DNA of 64,000 bases from Candidatus Kapaibacterium sp. (lineage in GTDB: Bacteria > Bacteroidota > Ignavibacteria > Kapaibacteriales > NICIL-2). The DNA lies in contig BPHJ01000001.1 of the NCBI GenBank assembly GCA_026003475.1, positions 382,545-446,544 on the forward strand, written 5' to 3'. Made by a program: the position numbers and the translations under genes. The notes below the pieces were generated by a model. That model had not been told where the DNA came from and did no database searches. It saw nothing but the letters and a program-made list of their open reading frames with translations. Of this stretch, positions 26,641 to 35,356 are shown in pieces; the first letter of the stretch is position 1; each line of letters starts with the position of its first letter.

Positions 26641-27084
26641 TCAGGCTGGCGTCTGATCAGCGCTGAAATAGGGACGGATTTGGAACAGGAGCCACAGACC
26701 GATCAGGTGTGCAATGATGCTGCCAAGCGACATCGTCACAATTCCACTGATCGCGAACAGCAGTTCAGCATACACAGCGAACTCCCATCCCTTTGCCCTG
26801 CCCCGAATCATTCCAATTCCGCCAAGCAAACCGAGAATGGCGCCAAGCGGTGAGAGAATGTACAGGTCCACCATCGAGAGCGGTCCGGCTGCATAGAATG
26901 CCATGGGGACTAACACAAAACCAGCGCTCAGAATCCCAAGCGCTGCTGCAAGGGTAAGAATCAGCAGCGCTGACCCAATGGTAATGGCCCATGGCAGCAG
27001 TTGACGGAACAGGGTGCGAAGGTTATCTGGCAGCACAGGGAGTTTCCCGAACAGGCCGTCGAGCCACGTAATCACAGCATTCAT
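26641..27084 (-). CDS. Hypothetical four-helix membrane protein
   Basis: A 147-aa protein with four predicted transmembrane segments (about residues 30-50, 52-72, 75-95 and 105-135). It has a Gly-rich turn (LGAILGLLGGIGMIRGRAKGW). It begins with an amphipathic helix and ends IRPYFSADQTPA. No family is recognised with confidence. It is 22 nt downstream of the lipoprotein gene on the same strand and probably co-transcribed with it and with the PP2C regulator. Confidence 0.75.
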   Translation of the reverse strand: MNAVITWLDGLFGKLPVLPDNLRTLFRQLLPWAITIGSALLILTLAAALGILSAGFVLVPMAFYAAGPLSMVDLYILSPLGAILGLLGGIGMIRGRAKGWEFAVYAELLFAISGIVTMSLGSIIAHLIGLWLLFQIRPYFSADQTPA

Positions 27085-27106
27085 CGAACCCTCCTATAAG
27101 GTAGTG

Positions 27107-27745
27107 TTACATTGAAGCAAGAGCCCGCAGGTTGAGTTGCTGGGCAATTGCCTTGACACGATCAGTGCTCTCTTGCTTTGTTGCGGTGATGTGCAGCAGG
27201 AAACGTCCGCCTAAGACGTAAGTCACTTCGGCAATGTGCGATCGTTTTTTGAGCGATTCCCATGCGCCACTTGTCGGGAGCTGTGGGTCGAACGTGCGTG
27301 AGCGCTCTTCGGGATTATCAACGCTGACGTTGAGGAACACTCCCATTCCTGCCAGTGCGAGTGCAGCGGCGTTCGCATTGTAGTCCACAAGTTCGATCGT
27401 TAGCTCTGCACCATCGGAGCCTTGATAGGTGCGCTTGGCGGTCGAGAGCGAAAAATCACCCATTGTGGATGTCGAACCTTCCGGTTCGCCCACACTGCTA
27501 AAGCCGTTTACCGAGGATGGGATGTATTCGAGAAGTTTTTCGTAGTGCATTGCTGTCGTATCGCCCTTGGCACGACGCTCAGCTTGGCGCTGCTCAATCT
27601 GCTTTTGGAGTGCCTCCATTTTCGGAGCATGTTCGGCCATCGTCGAAAGCGCTTTGGCAGCTTCTTGAGTTTGGCGAAGGTTTTCCCCGCAGGACAGAAA
27701 TGTCACCGCGATGCACCCTACAAGAATCGGGAGACTGTACCCCAT
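27107..27745 (-). CDS. Hypothetical lipoprotein
   Basis: A 212-aa protein with a lipoprotein signal (LVGCIAVTFLSC, acylated cysteine about residue 19). A Gln/Glu-rich helix follows (EALQKQIEQRQAERRAKG), then a beta-rich domain (TAKRTYQGSDGAELTIELVDYN and a C-terminal VLGGRFLLHITATK). The pattern resembles proteins that measure or stabilise envelope components, but no family is identified. The ATG at 27745 is chosen because the lipobox sits at the right distance; an upstream in-frame start would create a long untypical leader. Confidence 0.75.
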   Translation of the reverse strand: MGYSLPILVGCIAVTFLSCGENLRQTQEAAKALSTMAEHAPKMEALQKQIEQRQAERRAKGDTTAMHYEKLLEYIPSSVNGFSSVGEPEGSTSTMGDFSLSTAKRTYQGSDGAELTIELVDYNANAAALALAGMGVFLNVSVDNPEERSRTFDPQLPTSGAWESLKKRSHIAEVTYVLGGRFLLHITATKQESTDRVKAIAQQLNLRALASM

Positions 27746-27880
27746 GGTACACCTGATAAAAGTGAAGAAATAGCCAGTACAGAGACAGGCAACGATGGCC
27801 GTCACAAATATAGCACTCAAGGTCTACTATCGCACAGTGAGCTTTGTTGCGGTTGTGATTTTTCCGGAAACTAGCAACTG

Positions 27881-27888
27881 TATTTTTG
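27881..27888 (+). promoter_or_regulatory. Candidate -7 element (TATTTTTG) for the MauE/DoxX-purC-rodA operon
   Basis: Exact TAnnTTTG match 26 nt before the MauE-like ATG in the 169-bp divergent gap. A TTTC at about 27861 could be a weak -33 box. It would drive a six-gene operon ending at 33237. Confidence 0.5.
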
Positions 27889-27914
27889 AAAGTGGTCCAT
27901 CAAGAGCACATCCC

Positions 27915-28385
27915 ATGCGAACACTGCTGAACCATCCAGCAATCGGGCTTCTTGCGCGGTTGGTGGTGGGTGGAATTTTCGTCATGTATGCAGCCGACAA
28001 GATTGCTGCGCCGTCCGATTTTGCGCTCAGTATCGAGCGCTACGAGCTATTGCCATTAGCCGCAGTTAACCTTCTGGCAATTGTCTTGCCGTGGATCGAA
28101 CTTGTCGTCGGGGTTTTTCTTGTGGCAGGAGTTCGCGTTCGGGCAAGTGCGATCGTCGCCGCTGGCTTATTGGGCGTGTTCATTCTTGCGATCGCCTTGG
28201 CAATGGCGCGAGGCTTGGAAATCAACTGCGGATGCTCCGCCCACAGCGAAACGGTCGGATGGGGGAAAATTCTCGAAGACGGCATGTACCTTTTGTTGGC
28301 GCTGCGGTTGGTTGTGCGACCAGATTCGCTCTGGACGTTCGATAGCTATGCCCGGATGGATGCTCCTCAAGCGATTGCAGGATGA
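27915..28385 (+). CDS. MauE/DoxX-like membrane protein
   Basis: A 156-aa four-helix integral membrane protein. It has the DoxX/MauE features FVMYAADKI in helix 1, a PWIELVVGVFLVAG helix, and a cysteine pair in INCGCS between helices 3 and 4. The family links to thiol or quinone redox in the membrane. The ATG at 27915 begins the natural first helix and lies 26 nt from a -7 element; an upstream in-frame start would overlap that promoter. The next gene overlaps by ATGA. Confidence 0.82.
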   Translation: MRTLLNHPAIGLLARLVVGGIFVMYAADKIAAPSDFALSIERYELLPLAAVNLLAIVLPWIELVVGVFLVAGVRVRASAIVAAGLLGVFILAIALAMARGLEINCGCSAHSETVGWGKILEDGMYLLLALRLVVRPDSLWTFDSYARMDAPQAIAG

Positions 28386-29140
28386 GCGTGCTCCAAGCTT
28401 GTGCGCTTTTTCTGGCAGTGGTCGTGCATGGTGCAGCCATTGCGCAGGGCAGCGCTGGTGAGCTTGCGCTCTATGAATCGCAGCGGATTGTGGATATGCC
28501 AACCGCAGGTGTTCTTCCACGGGGAGGAATGTTGATTCGTGCCATTGCCTTTGAGCAGGGCGGACTGCTTGCCGAGGCGATCGTTGCTCCTCTGCAGCGG
28601 GTACAACTCGGCCTTGGCTACAGCGGCGTTGGTATTATCGGTAGTGGCACGATTCGCTGGCAAGATGTACCGGCGGTCCATGTGCGATGGCGCTTCCTGG
28701 ACGAAACGCTGGTCCTTCCTGCGCTGACCTTAGGACTGGAAACCCTCGGCCGCGGTCCAGTAATCGGAACAACATTTGCCACGCCCGCGCCGGGAGCATT
28801 CATCGCCGCCAGCAAGCAATTCCGCTGGTGGCTGGGTGGATGTGCACTCCATGGAGGTGTCGGGTATGGCTTCGACTTGCGCTTCAATGGCACGACGATG
28901 AACGCCTGGCTTGGAGTCGAACAATCCTTGGGGCGTTCGATAGCCATCAGCCTGGAAGCAAATCCCGGCTCGATCGAACAAGCCCGTCCGCTCATGCTCG
29001 GTTCGGTTGTGCGGTGGTCCGTACTGCGTGGCGCAACGGTTGAGCTGTATCTGCGCGATCTTGGTTCACGCATGAACAACCGACCGACGCGAGCTGTTGG
29101 CGTTGAATTTATTGCACTGCTATCACAGGTGATGTGGTGA
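28382..29140 (+). CDS. Hypothetical outer-membrane beta-barrel-like protein
   Basis: A 252-aa protein with a signal peptide (ALFLAVVVHGAAIAQ) and alternating hydrophobic strands with Gly and aromatic residues (QLGLGYSGVGIIG, WLGGCALHGGVGYGFDLRF, NAWLGVEQSLGRSIAISLEA). These suggest a small barrel of about ten strands in the outer membrane. No family is identified. Its start overlaps the MauE-like stop (ATGA), and its stop overlaps the purC start (TGATG). Confidence 0.72.
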   Translation: MSVLQACALFLAVVVHGAAIAQGSAGELALYESQRIVDMPTAGVLPRGGMLIRAIAFEQGGLLAEAIVAPLQRVQLGLGYSGVGIIGSGTIRWQDVPAVHVRWRFLDETLVLPALTLGLETLGRGPVIGTTFATPAPGAFIAASKQFRWWLGGCALHGGVGYGFDLRFNGTTMNAWLGVEQSLGRSIAISLEANPGSIEQARPLMLGSVVRWSVLRGATVELYLRDLGSRMNNRPTRAVGVEFIALLSQVMW

Positions 29141-30039
29141 TGAACGAATCTACTGCCGTCGCTACTGTTGACTTGCCATTGCCACTGGAGCATCGCGGAA
29201 AGGTGCGCGATGTCTATGCCGTTGGTGAGGATCAGCTCTTGATTGTTGCTACCGATCGAGTTTCGGCCTACGATGTGGTGATGGACGACCCCATTCCGGG
29301 CAAGGGCATTGTGCTCACGCAGCTCTCGGCATTTTGGTTTGAGCAGACGCGCCATCTTGTGCCGAATCATGTGATCAGCACAGCGTTCGAGGATTTCCCA
29401 CCCCAGTTGTCTCGGTTCCAAACGACCTTGGAAGGACGTTCGATGCTGGTGTGGCGAACGCGTCCGGTTCGCTTCGAATGCGTCGTGCGCGGCTACCTTG
29501 CGGGTTCTGCGTGGTGGGAGTATCTCGAGCGTGGTACTGTTGCAGGTGTTCCACTACCGGCAGGGTTGCGTCAGGCAGAACAGCTCCCGGAGCCACTGTT
29601 TACGCCGGCAACAAAAGCCGAACAAGGGCACGATGAAAACATCACGTTCGAGGAACTCTGCAACCGTATCGGCATTGAGCTTGCCGATCAGCTCCGCCGG
29701 TGGTCGCTTGCGCTCTATGGTTTTGCGCACGATTATGCACGGCATCGTGGCTTGATCGTTGCCGATACGAAGTTCGAGTTCGGGCATTTACCCGATGGTA
29801 GCTTGATTCTCATTGATGAAGCCCTCACACCGGATTCGTCCCGCTACTGGCTTGCCGAGACGTATCAACCAGGCAAGCCCCAACATGAATTCGACAAACA
29901 AATCCTCCGCCGCTGGCTTGATGAGCAGGGATGGAATCGGATGCCACCGCCGCCGCCTCTTGCACCAGAACTTATTGAGCAGCTCCGTCAACGCTACCAC
30001 GAAGTGTTCGTTCGTCTTACGGCATCGCAACCGTCATAG
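29140..30039 (+). CDS. purC: Phosphoribosylaminoimidazole-succinocarboxamide synthase
   Basis: ATP-dependent coupling of CAIR with aspartate to form SAICAR in purine synthesis. The 299-aa protein has the conserved GKVRDVYAV, ATDRVSAYDVVM, VVRGYLAGSAWWEY and ADTKFEFGH segments, and DEALTPDSSRYW. Its length fits the longer (yeast-like) PurC group. The ATG at 29140 overlaps the previous stop as TGATG and is preferred over the GTG at 29134. It is followed by rodA after 9 nt. Confidence 0.95.
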   Translation: MNESTAVATVDLPLPLEHRGKVRDVYAVGEDQLLIVATDRVSAYDVVMDDPIPGKGIVLTQLSAFWFEQTRHLVPNHVISTAFEDFPPQLSRFQTTLEGRSMLVWRTRPVRFECVVRGYLAGSAWWEYLERGTVAGVPLPAGLRQAEQLPEPLFTPATKAEQGHDENITFEELCNRIGIELADQLRRWSLALYGFAHDYARHRGLIVADTKFEFGHLPDGSLILIDEALTPDSSRYWLAETYQPGKPQHEFDKQILRRWLDEQGWNRMPPPPPLAPELIEQLRQRYHEVFVRLTASQPS

Positions 30040-30048
30040 TGGTCGCCG

Positions 30049-31347
30049 ATGAATTACCCTGCTGGAATCTACGACGATACCGCCCCGACAGAGCCATTGC
30101 GGACGACTCAGTTGGAAGCATACGACTTCCCAACAATCATGGCAACGGTTGTGCTGGTGGGTATCGGATTGATTTCAATCTACAGCGCGACCTATCAAAC
30201 GCCCATGGCGAGTTACTTTAGCAAACAATTGATCTTTGCACTCGTCGGTGCCGGTGTGTTTGTCGTTGCGCTCTTTGCACCTGTGCATCTGGTTCGGGCC
30301 AGCATCCCGCTGCTCTACGGTGTGGCGCTGGTTCTGTTGCTTGCGGTGTTGGTGCCAGGCATTGGGGTCAAGATTCATGGGCAGCGGTGTTGGATAGCCA
30401 TTGGTGGTTTTCAATTTCAGCCGTCGGAGTTCGCAAAACTGGCAACACTCCTGATGGCAGGTTTCCAGGTAGCCTCCTGGCCGAGCAGGTCACCATCTGG
30501 CCGCGAACTGCTGCAATTGCTTGGGATTGTGCTTGTGCCAATGGTGCTCGTGCTGCTGGAAAAAGATGCCGGTACGGCATCGGTCTTTGCAGCGATGCTG
30601 CTCGGCATACTTTTGCTCGTTGGTGTGCCGATGGTGGTGTTGCTTTCGTTAGTGGTTGTGCCGGTGAGCGCAATCACAGCCATCCACGGGGCGATGTACC
30701 ATACCGTTGTCGGTATGCTTGTGGTCGCGGTCATCGCAAGCACGGTTGGCTATGTGCTCGATCGTCGGTGGTGGGCACCAGTAGTGATACTTGCTGTGGT
30801 TGGACTTGTCAGTTACGGCAGCACGATCGCATTCGGCCATCTGCCCGAGTACCAGCGCGGTCGAATTCGCACCTTTTTTGAACCGGAAAAGTACCCCAAA
30901 GAAGAAGGCTACCACGTGCTGCAATCCCTGATCGCCATTGGCAGCGGCGGGGTCACAGGCAAAGGATACCTGCATGGTACACAAACGCAACTCCGCTACA
31001 TTCCCGAACAGTGGACCGACTTCATTTTCTGTGTCCCGGCAGAAGAGTTTGGGTTCATTGGTGCAGCTATTGTCCTGGTGCTCTATGGCATTGTGCTCCT
31101 GCGGCTGGAACGGATATGGCGGTATTCGTCCGATCCGGTTGCGTCGGTGCTGACCTTCGGATTTGCGACGGTGGTGCTCTACCATGTGCTTGTCAACGTT
31201 GGGATGACAATCGGACTTATGCCAGTGATGGGGATTCCGTTGCCGCTCATGAGTGCTGGGGGGACGGCGCTCCTTGTCAACATGGCGACGATAGGACTGA
31301 TTCTCAACTTCCACCGTCGCGCCCGGCTCGTCGAACGACTGCAGTAA
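30049..31347 (+). CDS. rodA: Rod-shape SEDS peptidoglycan polymerase
   Basis: Integral membrane glycosyltransferase that polymerises lipid II during elongation with a class B PBP. The 432-aa protein has about ten helices. It carries the SEDS signatures GQRCWIAIGGFQFQPSEFAKL, LEKDAGTA, TQLRYIPEQWTDFIF and MPVMGIPLPLMSAGG. The N-terminal 25 residues are cytosolic and Thr/Pro-rich. Its partner PBP2 and MreBCD are not in the window; it sits instead between purC and pdxA in one operon. Confidence 0.95.
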   Translation: MNYPAGIYDDTAPTEPLRTTQLEAYDFPTIMATVVLVGIGLISIYSATYQTPMASYFSKQLIFALVGAGVFVVALFAPVHLVRASIPLLYGVALVLLLAVLVPGIGVKIHGQRCWIAIGGFQFQPSEFAKLATLLMAGFQVASWPSRSPSGRELLQLLGIVLVPMVLVLLEKDAGTASVFAAMLLGILLLVGVPMVVLLSLVVVPVSAITAIHGAMYHTVVGMLVVAVIASTVGYVLDRRWWAPVVILAVVGLVSYGSTIAFGHLPEYQRGRIRTFFEPEKYPKEEGYHVLQSLIAIGSGGVTGKGYLHGTQTQLRYIPEQWTDFIFCVPAEEFGFIGAAIVLVLYGIVLLRLERIWRYSSDPVASVLTFGFATVVLYHVLVNVGMTIGLMPVMGIPLPLMSAGGTALLVNMATIGLILNFHRRARLVERLQ

Positions 31348-31351
31348 TGCA

Positions 31352-32371
31352 ATGGCAATTCTGCTCACCTGTGGCGATCCGCATGGCATTGGCTTGGAAT
31401 TACTCTTCCGAGCGCTTGCCGATGGTGCTCTCGACGACGCCACCTGTCGCCAATTGACACTGTGCGTACCGAGCGTGGTAGCAGCATCGTATGGCGATCT
31501 GCTGACGCGAGCTGGTCTGATTCCACCGGTCGAGGTGACGGCGACCGCGCTTCGAGTCGGCTCCCGGAGCATATCGCTGGTTGAATGTCCTGCCCCGGAG
31601 TACACACCGACATTTGGCATCCCGAGTATCGAGTCAGGAAGGATTGCGCGTGCGGCGCTCGAGTATGGCGCCGCTGCAATGCGGGGTGGTCAATACGATG
31701 CTCTCGTCACGCTTCCAGTCTCGAAAGAAGCGCTGCATTGGGCAGGGTTCCCTTTTGCTGGTCAAACGGAGTTTTTCGGGCATGTTGCTGGCTGCGAACC
31801 ATTGATGGTGCTGGCATGCCAAGAGCTTCGCGTTGCACTGGTCACGATCCACGTTCCGCTTGAACAGGTCCCACCGCAGGTGACGTTCGAACGCGAGGTG
31901 CAGGTCATCGAGCAGTTCCATCGAGCGCTCGTGGAGGATTTCGGTGTGGTCTCGCCGCGGATTGCCGTGCTTGGGCTCAATCCGCATGCCGGTGAGCACG
32001 GTTTGCTCGGCGAGCACGAAGAACGCATCATAGCTCCTGCAATAGCGCATGTGCGGCAACGGGGCATTGCTGCCCATGGTCCGTTCGCTGCCGATGGCTT
32101 TTTCGCGCGCGGTCACTGGCAGCGCTACAGCGGAGTCGTCGCACAGTATCACGACCAAGGCCTCATCCCGCTGAAGATGCTTGCGCAGGGAAAAGGCGTC
32201 AACATTACCGCCGGATTGCCGTTTGTGCGCACATCTCCCGACCATGGCACAGCATTCGACATCGTCGGGACGGGCCGCGCCACGTACGCAAGTGTGCTGG
32301 CCGCTATCGCCATGGCGCAGTATCTTGCAACAAACCGTCGGCGACGGATCGGCTATGTTTCACCTTCCTAA
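31352..32371 (+). CDS. pdxA: 4-hydroxythreonine-4-phosphate dehydrogenase
   Basis: NAD-dependent oxidation and decarboxylation in the DXP-dependent pathway of pyridoxal 5'-phosphate synthesis. The 339-aa protein starts with a CGDPHGIGLELL motif, has VTLPVSKEALHWAG and AGQTEFF. The metal-binding HDQGLIPLKM and the terminal FVRTSPDHGTAFDI block are also present. It lies 4 nt after rodA and 11 nt before the acyl-CoA dehydrogenase gene. Confidence 0.95.
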   Translation: MAILLTCGDPHGIGLELLFRALADGALDDATCRQLTLCVPSVVAASYGDLLTRAGLIPPVEVTATALRVGSRSISLVECPAPEYTPTFGIPSIESGRIARAALEYGAAAMRGGQYDALVTLPVSKEALHWAGFPFAGQTEFFGHVAGCEPLMVLACQELRVALVTIHVPLEQVPPQVTFEREVQVIEQFHRALVEDFGVVSPRIAVLGLNPHAGEHGLLGEHEERIIAPAIAHVRQRGIAAHGPFAADGFFARGHWQRYSGVVAQYHDQGLIPLKMLAQGKGVNITAGLPFVRTSPDHGTAFDIVGTGRATYASVLAAIAMAQYLATNRRRRIGYVSPS

Positions 32372-32382
32372 TTCTCCGCAGT

Positions 32383-33237
32383 ATGGCAGACATTCAGAAG
32401 ATTGTGGTTATTGGTGCCGGAACAATGGGCAACGGCATTGCACACGTCGCAGCACAGTGTGGCTATGCAGTGACGCTGGTTGATGTTGCTCAAGAGCAGC
32501 TCGACCGCGCGCTTGCTACGATTCGGGCAAACCTTGAGCGGCAAGCAAAGAAGGGTGCCATTGCCGAAGGCGACATTTCCTCAATTCTGGCGCGTATCAC
32601 ACCGGCAACCGATCTTGCTCCTGCCGCTGCCAGCGCGGATATTGCAATCGAGGCAGCAAGCGAAAATTTCGACGTCAAGCGCTCCATCTTCGAGACGCTC
32701 GATAACGCTGCACCGCCGCACTGCGTCTTGGCATCGAACACATCTTCGATTTCAATCACTGCAATTGCTGCAACGACCACCCGTGCCGATCGTGTCATTG
32801 GCATGCACTTTTTCAACCCCGTGCCGGTGATGAAGCTCTGCGAAATCGTACGCGGCCAATCCACCAGTGACGAAACGTACGCGACCACCTTTGCGCTGGC
32901 ACAAGCGCTCGGCAAGACACCAGTGACGGTGCAGGACTACCCCGGCTTCGTTTCGAACCGCATCCTGATGCCGATGATCAACGAAGCGATCTACTGCTTG
33001 ATGGAGGGTGTTGCCTCCGCTGAAGACATTGACACGGTCATGAAGCTCGGAATGAATCATCCGATGGGGCCACTGCAGCTTGCCGATTTCATCGGTCTGG
33101 ACGTCTGCTTGGCGATCATGGAAGTTCTCCACGAAGGCTTGGGTGACGACAAATACCGTCCCTGCCCATTACTGCGACGCATGGTGGCTGCAGGGTTGTT
33201 GGGACGCAAGACGGGACGTGGGTTTTACAGCTATTAG
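32383..33237 (+). CDS. 3-hydroxybutyryl-CoA dehydrogenase
   Basis: NAD(P)-dependent interconversion of 3-hydroxyacyl-CoA and acetoacyl-CoA. The 284-aa protein has the Rossmann motif GAGTMGNGIAH, the ASNTSSISI and GMHFFNPVPVMKL catalytic blocks (His of the His-Glu pair), and DYPGFVSNRI. The C-terminal helical domain contains MNHPMGPLQLADFIGLD. It is the last gene of the operon and is followed by a gene-free gap. Butyrate-type metabolism or fatty acid oxidation is possible; no companion thiolase or crotonase is nearby. Confidence 0.94.
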   Translation: MADIQKIVVIGAGTMGNGIAHVAAQCGYAVTLVDVAQEQLDRALATIRANLERQAKKGAIAEGDISSILARITPATDLAPAAASADIAIEAASENFDVKRSIFETLDNAAPPHCVLASNTSSISITAIAATTTRADRVIGMHFFNPVPVMKLCEIVRGQSTSDETYATTFALAQALGKTPVTVQDYPGFVSNRILMPMINEAIYCLMEGVASAEDIDTVMKLGMNHPMGPLQLADFIGLDVCLAIMEVLHEGLGDDKYRPCPLLRRMVAAGLLGRKTGRGFYSY

Positions 33238-33552
33238 CGCGCACCAGCGAGCATATCCAGCGTCCGTCGGGACACCAACAGTGTGACACGGTGTGAGCTG
33301 GTGTGGTCGCTGCAGGAGCATTCGTCAGATTTTTCTCTTGGTTTGTAGGGATTTGTTGCGTAGATTTGGGTTGAACCTGTGGTGATGTTCCATCCATTGG
33401 TGAGGTACGGTCATGATGCGTGCAATGAACCGAGTGAGTGCTCATTCCGGCAGGGAAGGTGAGTGTGATGCCGGACTGTCCTCCGCCGTACATGATCATT
33501 TGGCGTTCGGGGTGCCGAGCATATGAGTGTCCATAATCGGAGGAGGATAGAG
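33238..33552. other. Gene-free gap with a candidate promoter
   Basis: This 315-bp gap holds no convincing coding sequence; a 37-codon frame at 33413 has no supporting features. Near the left side, ACACCA (33272-33277) can pair with TGGTGT (33299-33304) around a smaller GTGT-G-ACAC hairpin, a possible end signal for the preceding operon. Confidence 0.4.
33338..33368 (+). promoter_or_regulatory. Bacteroidota-type promoter upstream of the broken T9SS gene
   Basis: TTG (33338-33340), a 20-bp spacer and TAGATTTG (33361-33368) fit the -33/-7 pattern. The leader to the ATG at 33553 would be unusually long, about 180 nt. Confidence 0.35.
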
Positions 33553-35238
33553 ATGGTCGCGTTACTCTTGTTGCTTGTTGGTGTTGGTGTTGGTGCGTGG
33601 TCGCAGGAGGTGCACCGGGACACGATGGTTGGCAACATTTGGCTCGAATGGATACGAAAGCCGACCCGTCTGGTGCCGGATACCTCTCCTATTCGAATCG
33701 TGCCTCTTGGTGGGAATGATAAAGTGTGGATGTGGCCTTCGAAGCTTTCGTGGCTAAGTAGTGAGCGTCTTGCGGTTGTTCACCCGCTCAGATCATGGGG
33801 TTGTCGCAGAGCTGTACGATACAGCCGCCCGTGCACAAGTCGCTGGGCTGTATTACTTTTTTCCTCATGATGGGTGCGAGTGAAAAATGGCATGCATCGC
33901 AGTTGCGGAGACTCCGCACCGGAGGTATTGGTTTATGGGGCGTTAGCTTTTGGGGACATACTAATGAACACTACTAAAATAAGCATACCCACGATTCCGA
34001 TGTTTTTTGAGCTCGACACGATGTTGGGTGTAAAGCGCATTGTGAAGGATACTACGTGGTACGGTCGGGTGTATCCTCCAATGGGTAGCGATCCTTATTC
34101 AAGTTACCCATTTATATGGCGTGGGTATGGTCATGTGTACGAGGCGGAGAGTTTTGATGGGAATGTGTGCTACATGATGTCGGATACATCATGGAAGCGT
34201 TGGTGGTTTGTGCTGTACACGGATGATTTAGCGACCAAGGCGGTGGTGCGGAATTACCCGCTGCCGTTTGCCGTGAGCATCCGGGATACTCTGGGGCGGG
34301 ATACTACGTGTCAATTGGTGGTGATGCCGTTTGCAGTCCGTGCCAGTCGGATGGGGATTGCTGCGCGGTCAGTGACGTCTGATAGTGAGCGAGTCATCGT
34401 GCTGTTCCGTGGGGAGAATTTCGATGATATCCGAGCGATTCGTTTGCCGAGAGCTGATCTTGATTTCGTGGGTGTCAGAATCAGCGGCTATCTCCGAGAG
34501 CTTGAGTACTTTGTCGAGGATGGGTATGTGATTGATGCAGCCATGCGGGGGAACCGGTTTGTGTTGTCGAAGGTGTGGGAGAACGGCAAGGTGGAATGGG
34601 AGCAGTATCCGGTTAATCAGGTGCTGGCAGGGGCACGGTCGTTGGCGCAGGACTACATGTACTATCGCCTCAAGCGGTCGCGGTGGGGTGGTTGGTATCT
34701 TTTGGGTCGCTCCTGGAGGTCGGGGCTCTCGTTTGTTGCCCGTCTCAATGGTCAGGGGAGGGTCACTGGTTATTATCGCATCGAGGTTCAGAATCAGTGG
34801 ACCGATGGGGACAATTACGCGATGGTAGATGTTGAGGAGCATTACGCGGACAGTAGTTTTTACGTGTTGGCGACCTACGACACAGTGCTTGCGTTGATGA
34901 AGTTTGGGATGCGCCCGTCGGATACAACGGGGATTGACGTGGCGGTGGATACGACGTTATCGGTCGCGGGGAGAGTTGGGGTTGGGACGATGGAGCTTTC
35001 TCCTCATCCGGTGTGTCGAGGCCAGGAGGTGGAGGTGAGATTGCCGGAGGGATTTGATCGAGGTGAGGTACGTCTGGTGTTGTACAGTGTTGGTGGTCGA
35101 GTTGAGGCAGTCTCTACGCTGGTGAACGGTGGTGGGGTGGTACAGTTGCCACTTTCGGTGGGCGCGGGAGTCTATGTTTTGCAGGCAGAAGGCGGTGGTG
35201 GCCGGATTCTGCGGCGGTTGGTAGTGGTGATGGAGTAG
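33553..35238 (+). pseudogene. T9SS-secreted protein gene with a disrupted N-terminal part
   Basis: A GGAGGAGG site precedes ATG 33553 and a clean signal peptide (ALLLLLVGVGVGAWSQ). The frame stays protein-like to about 33770. From about 33776 to 33865 the coding signal moves to the next frame (LFTRSDHGVVAELYDTAARA, then GLYYFFPHDGCE). It returns to the first frame near 33870, where that frame has a TGA. Two compensating small indels explain this better than one stop codon. The remaining about 450 codons are intact. They end in a T9SS sorting domain (VRLVLYSVGGRV, then GAGVYVLQAEGGGG). The middle has no recognised family. It could be a sequencing error or a decaying gene. Confidence 0.65.
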
Positions 35239-35356
35239 AGGAGGCTGTCGCCACTGGTGCGCAAGAACGCCTCTGATGGCTGGCCGTTCAGTGGTGAGCT
35301 GGCCAGGCAGTCGCGCAACGTGGTAACTTCGAGCGCTCACACTACCAGCACTGCCG

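Noticed and set aside
27795-27914. Longer start for the MauE/DoxX-like gene
   Set aside because: It would overlap the divergent promoter region and add an atypical hydrophobic leader; the ATG at 27915 fits the family and the -7 element.
33413-33526. 37-codon open frame in the 33.2-33.55 kb gap
   Set aside because: No ribosome binding site, no hydrophobic or domain pattern, and other frames are equally open.
33868-33870. In-frame TGA read as selenocysteine in the T9SS gene
   Set aside because: The preceding 90 bp already code in another frame, so compensating indels are a simpler explanation; no SECIS-like hairpin is apparent.
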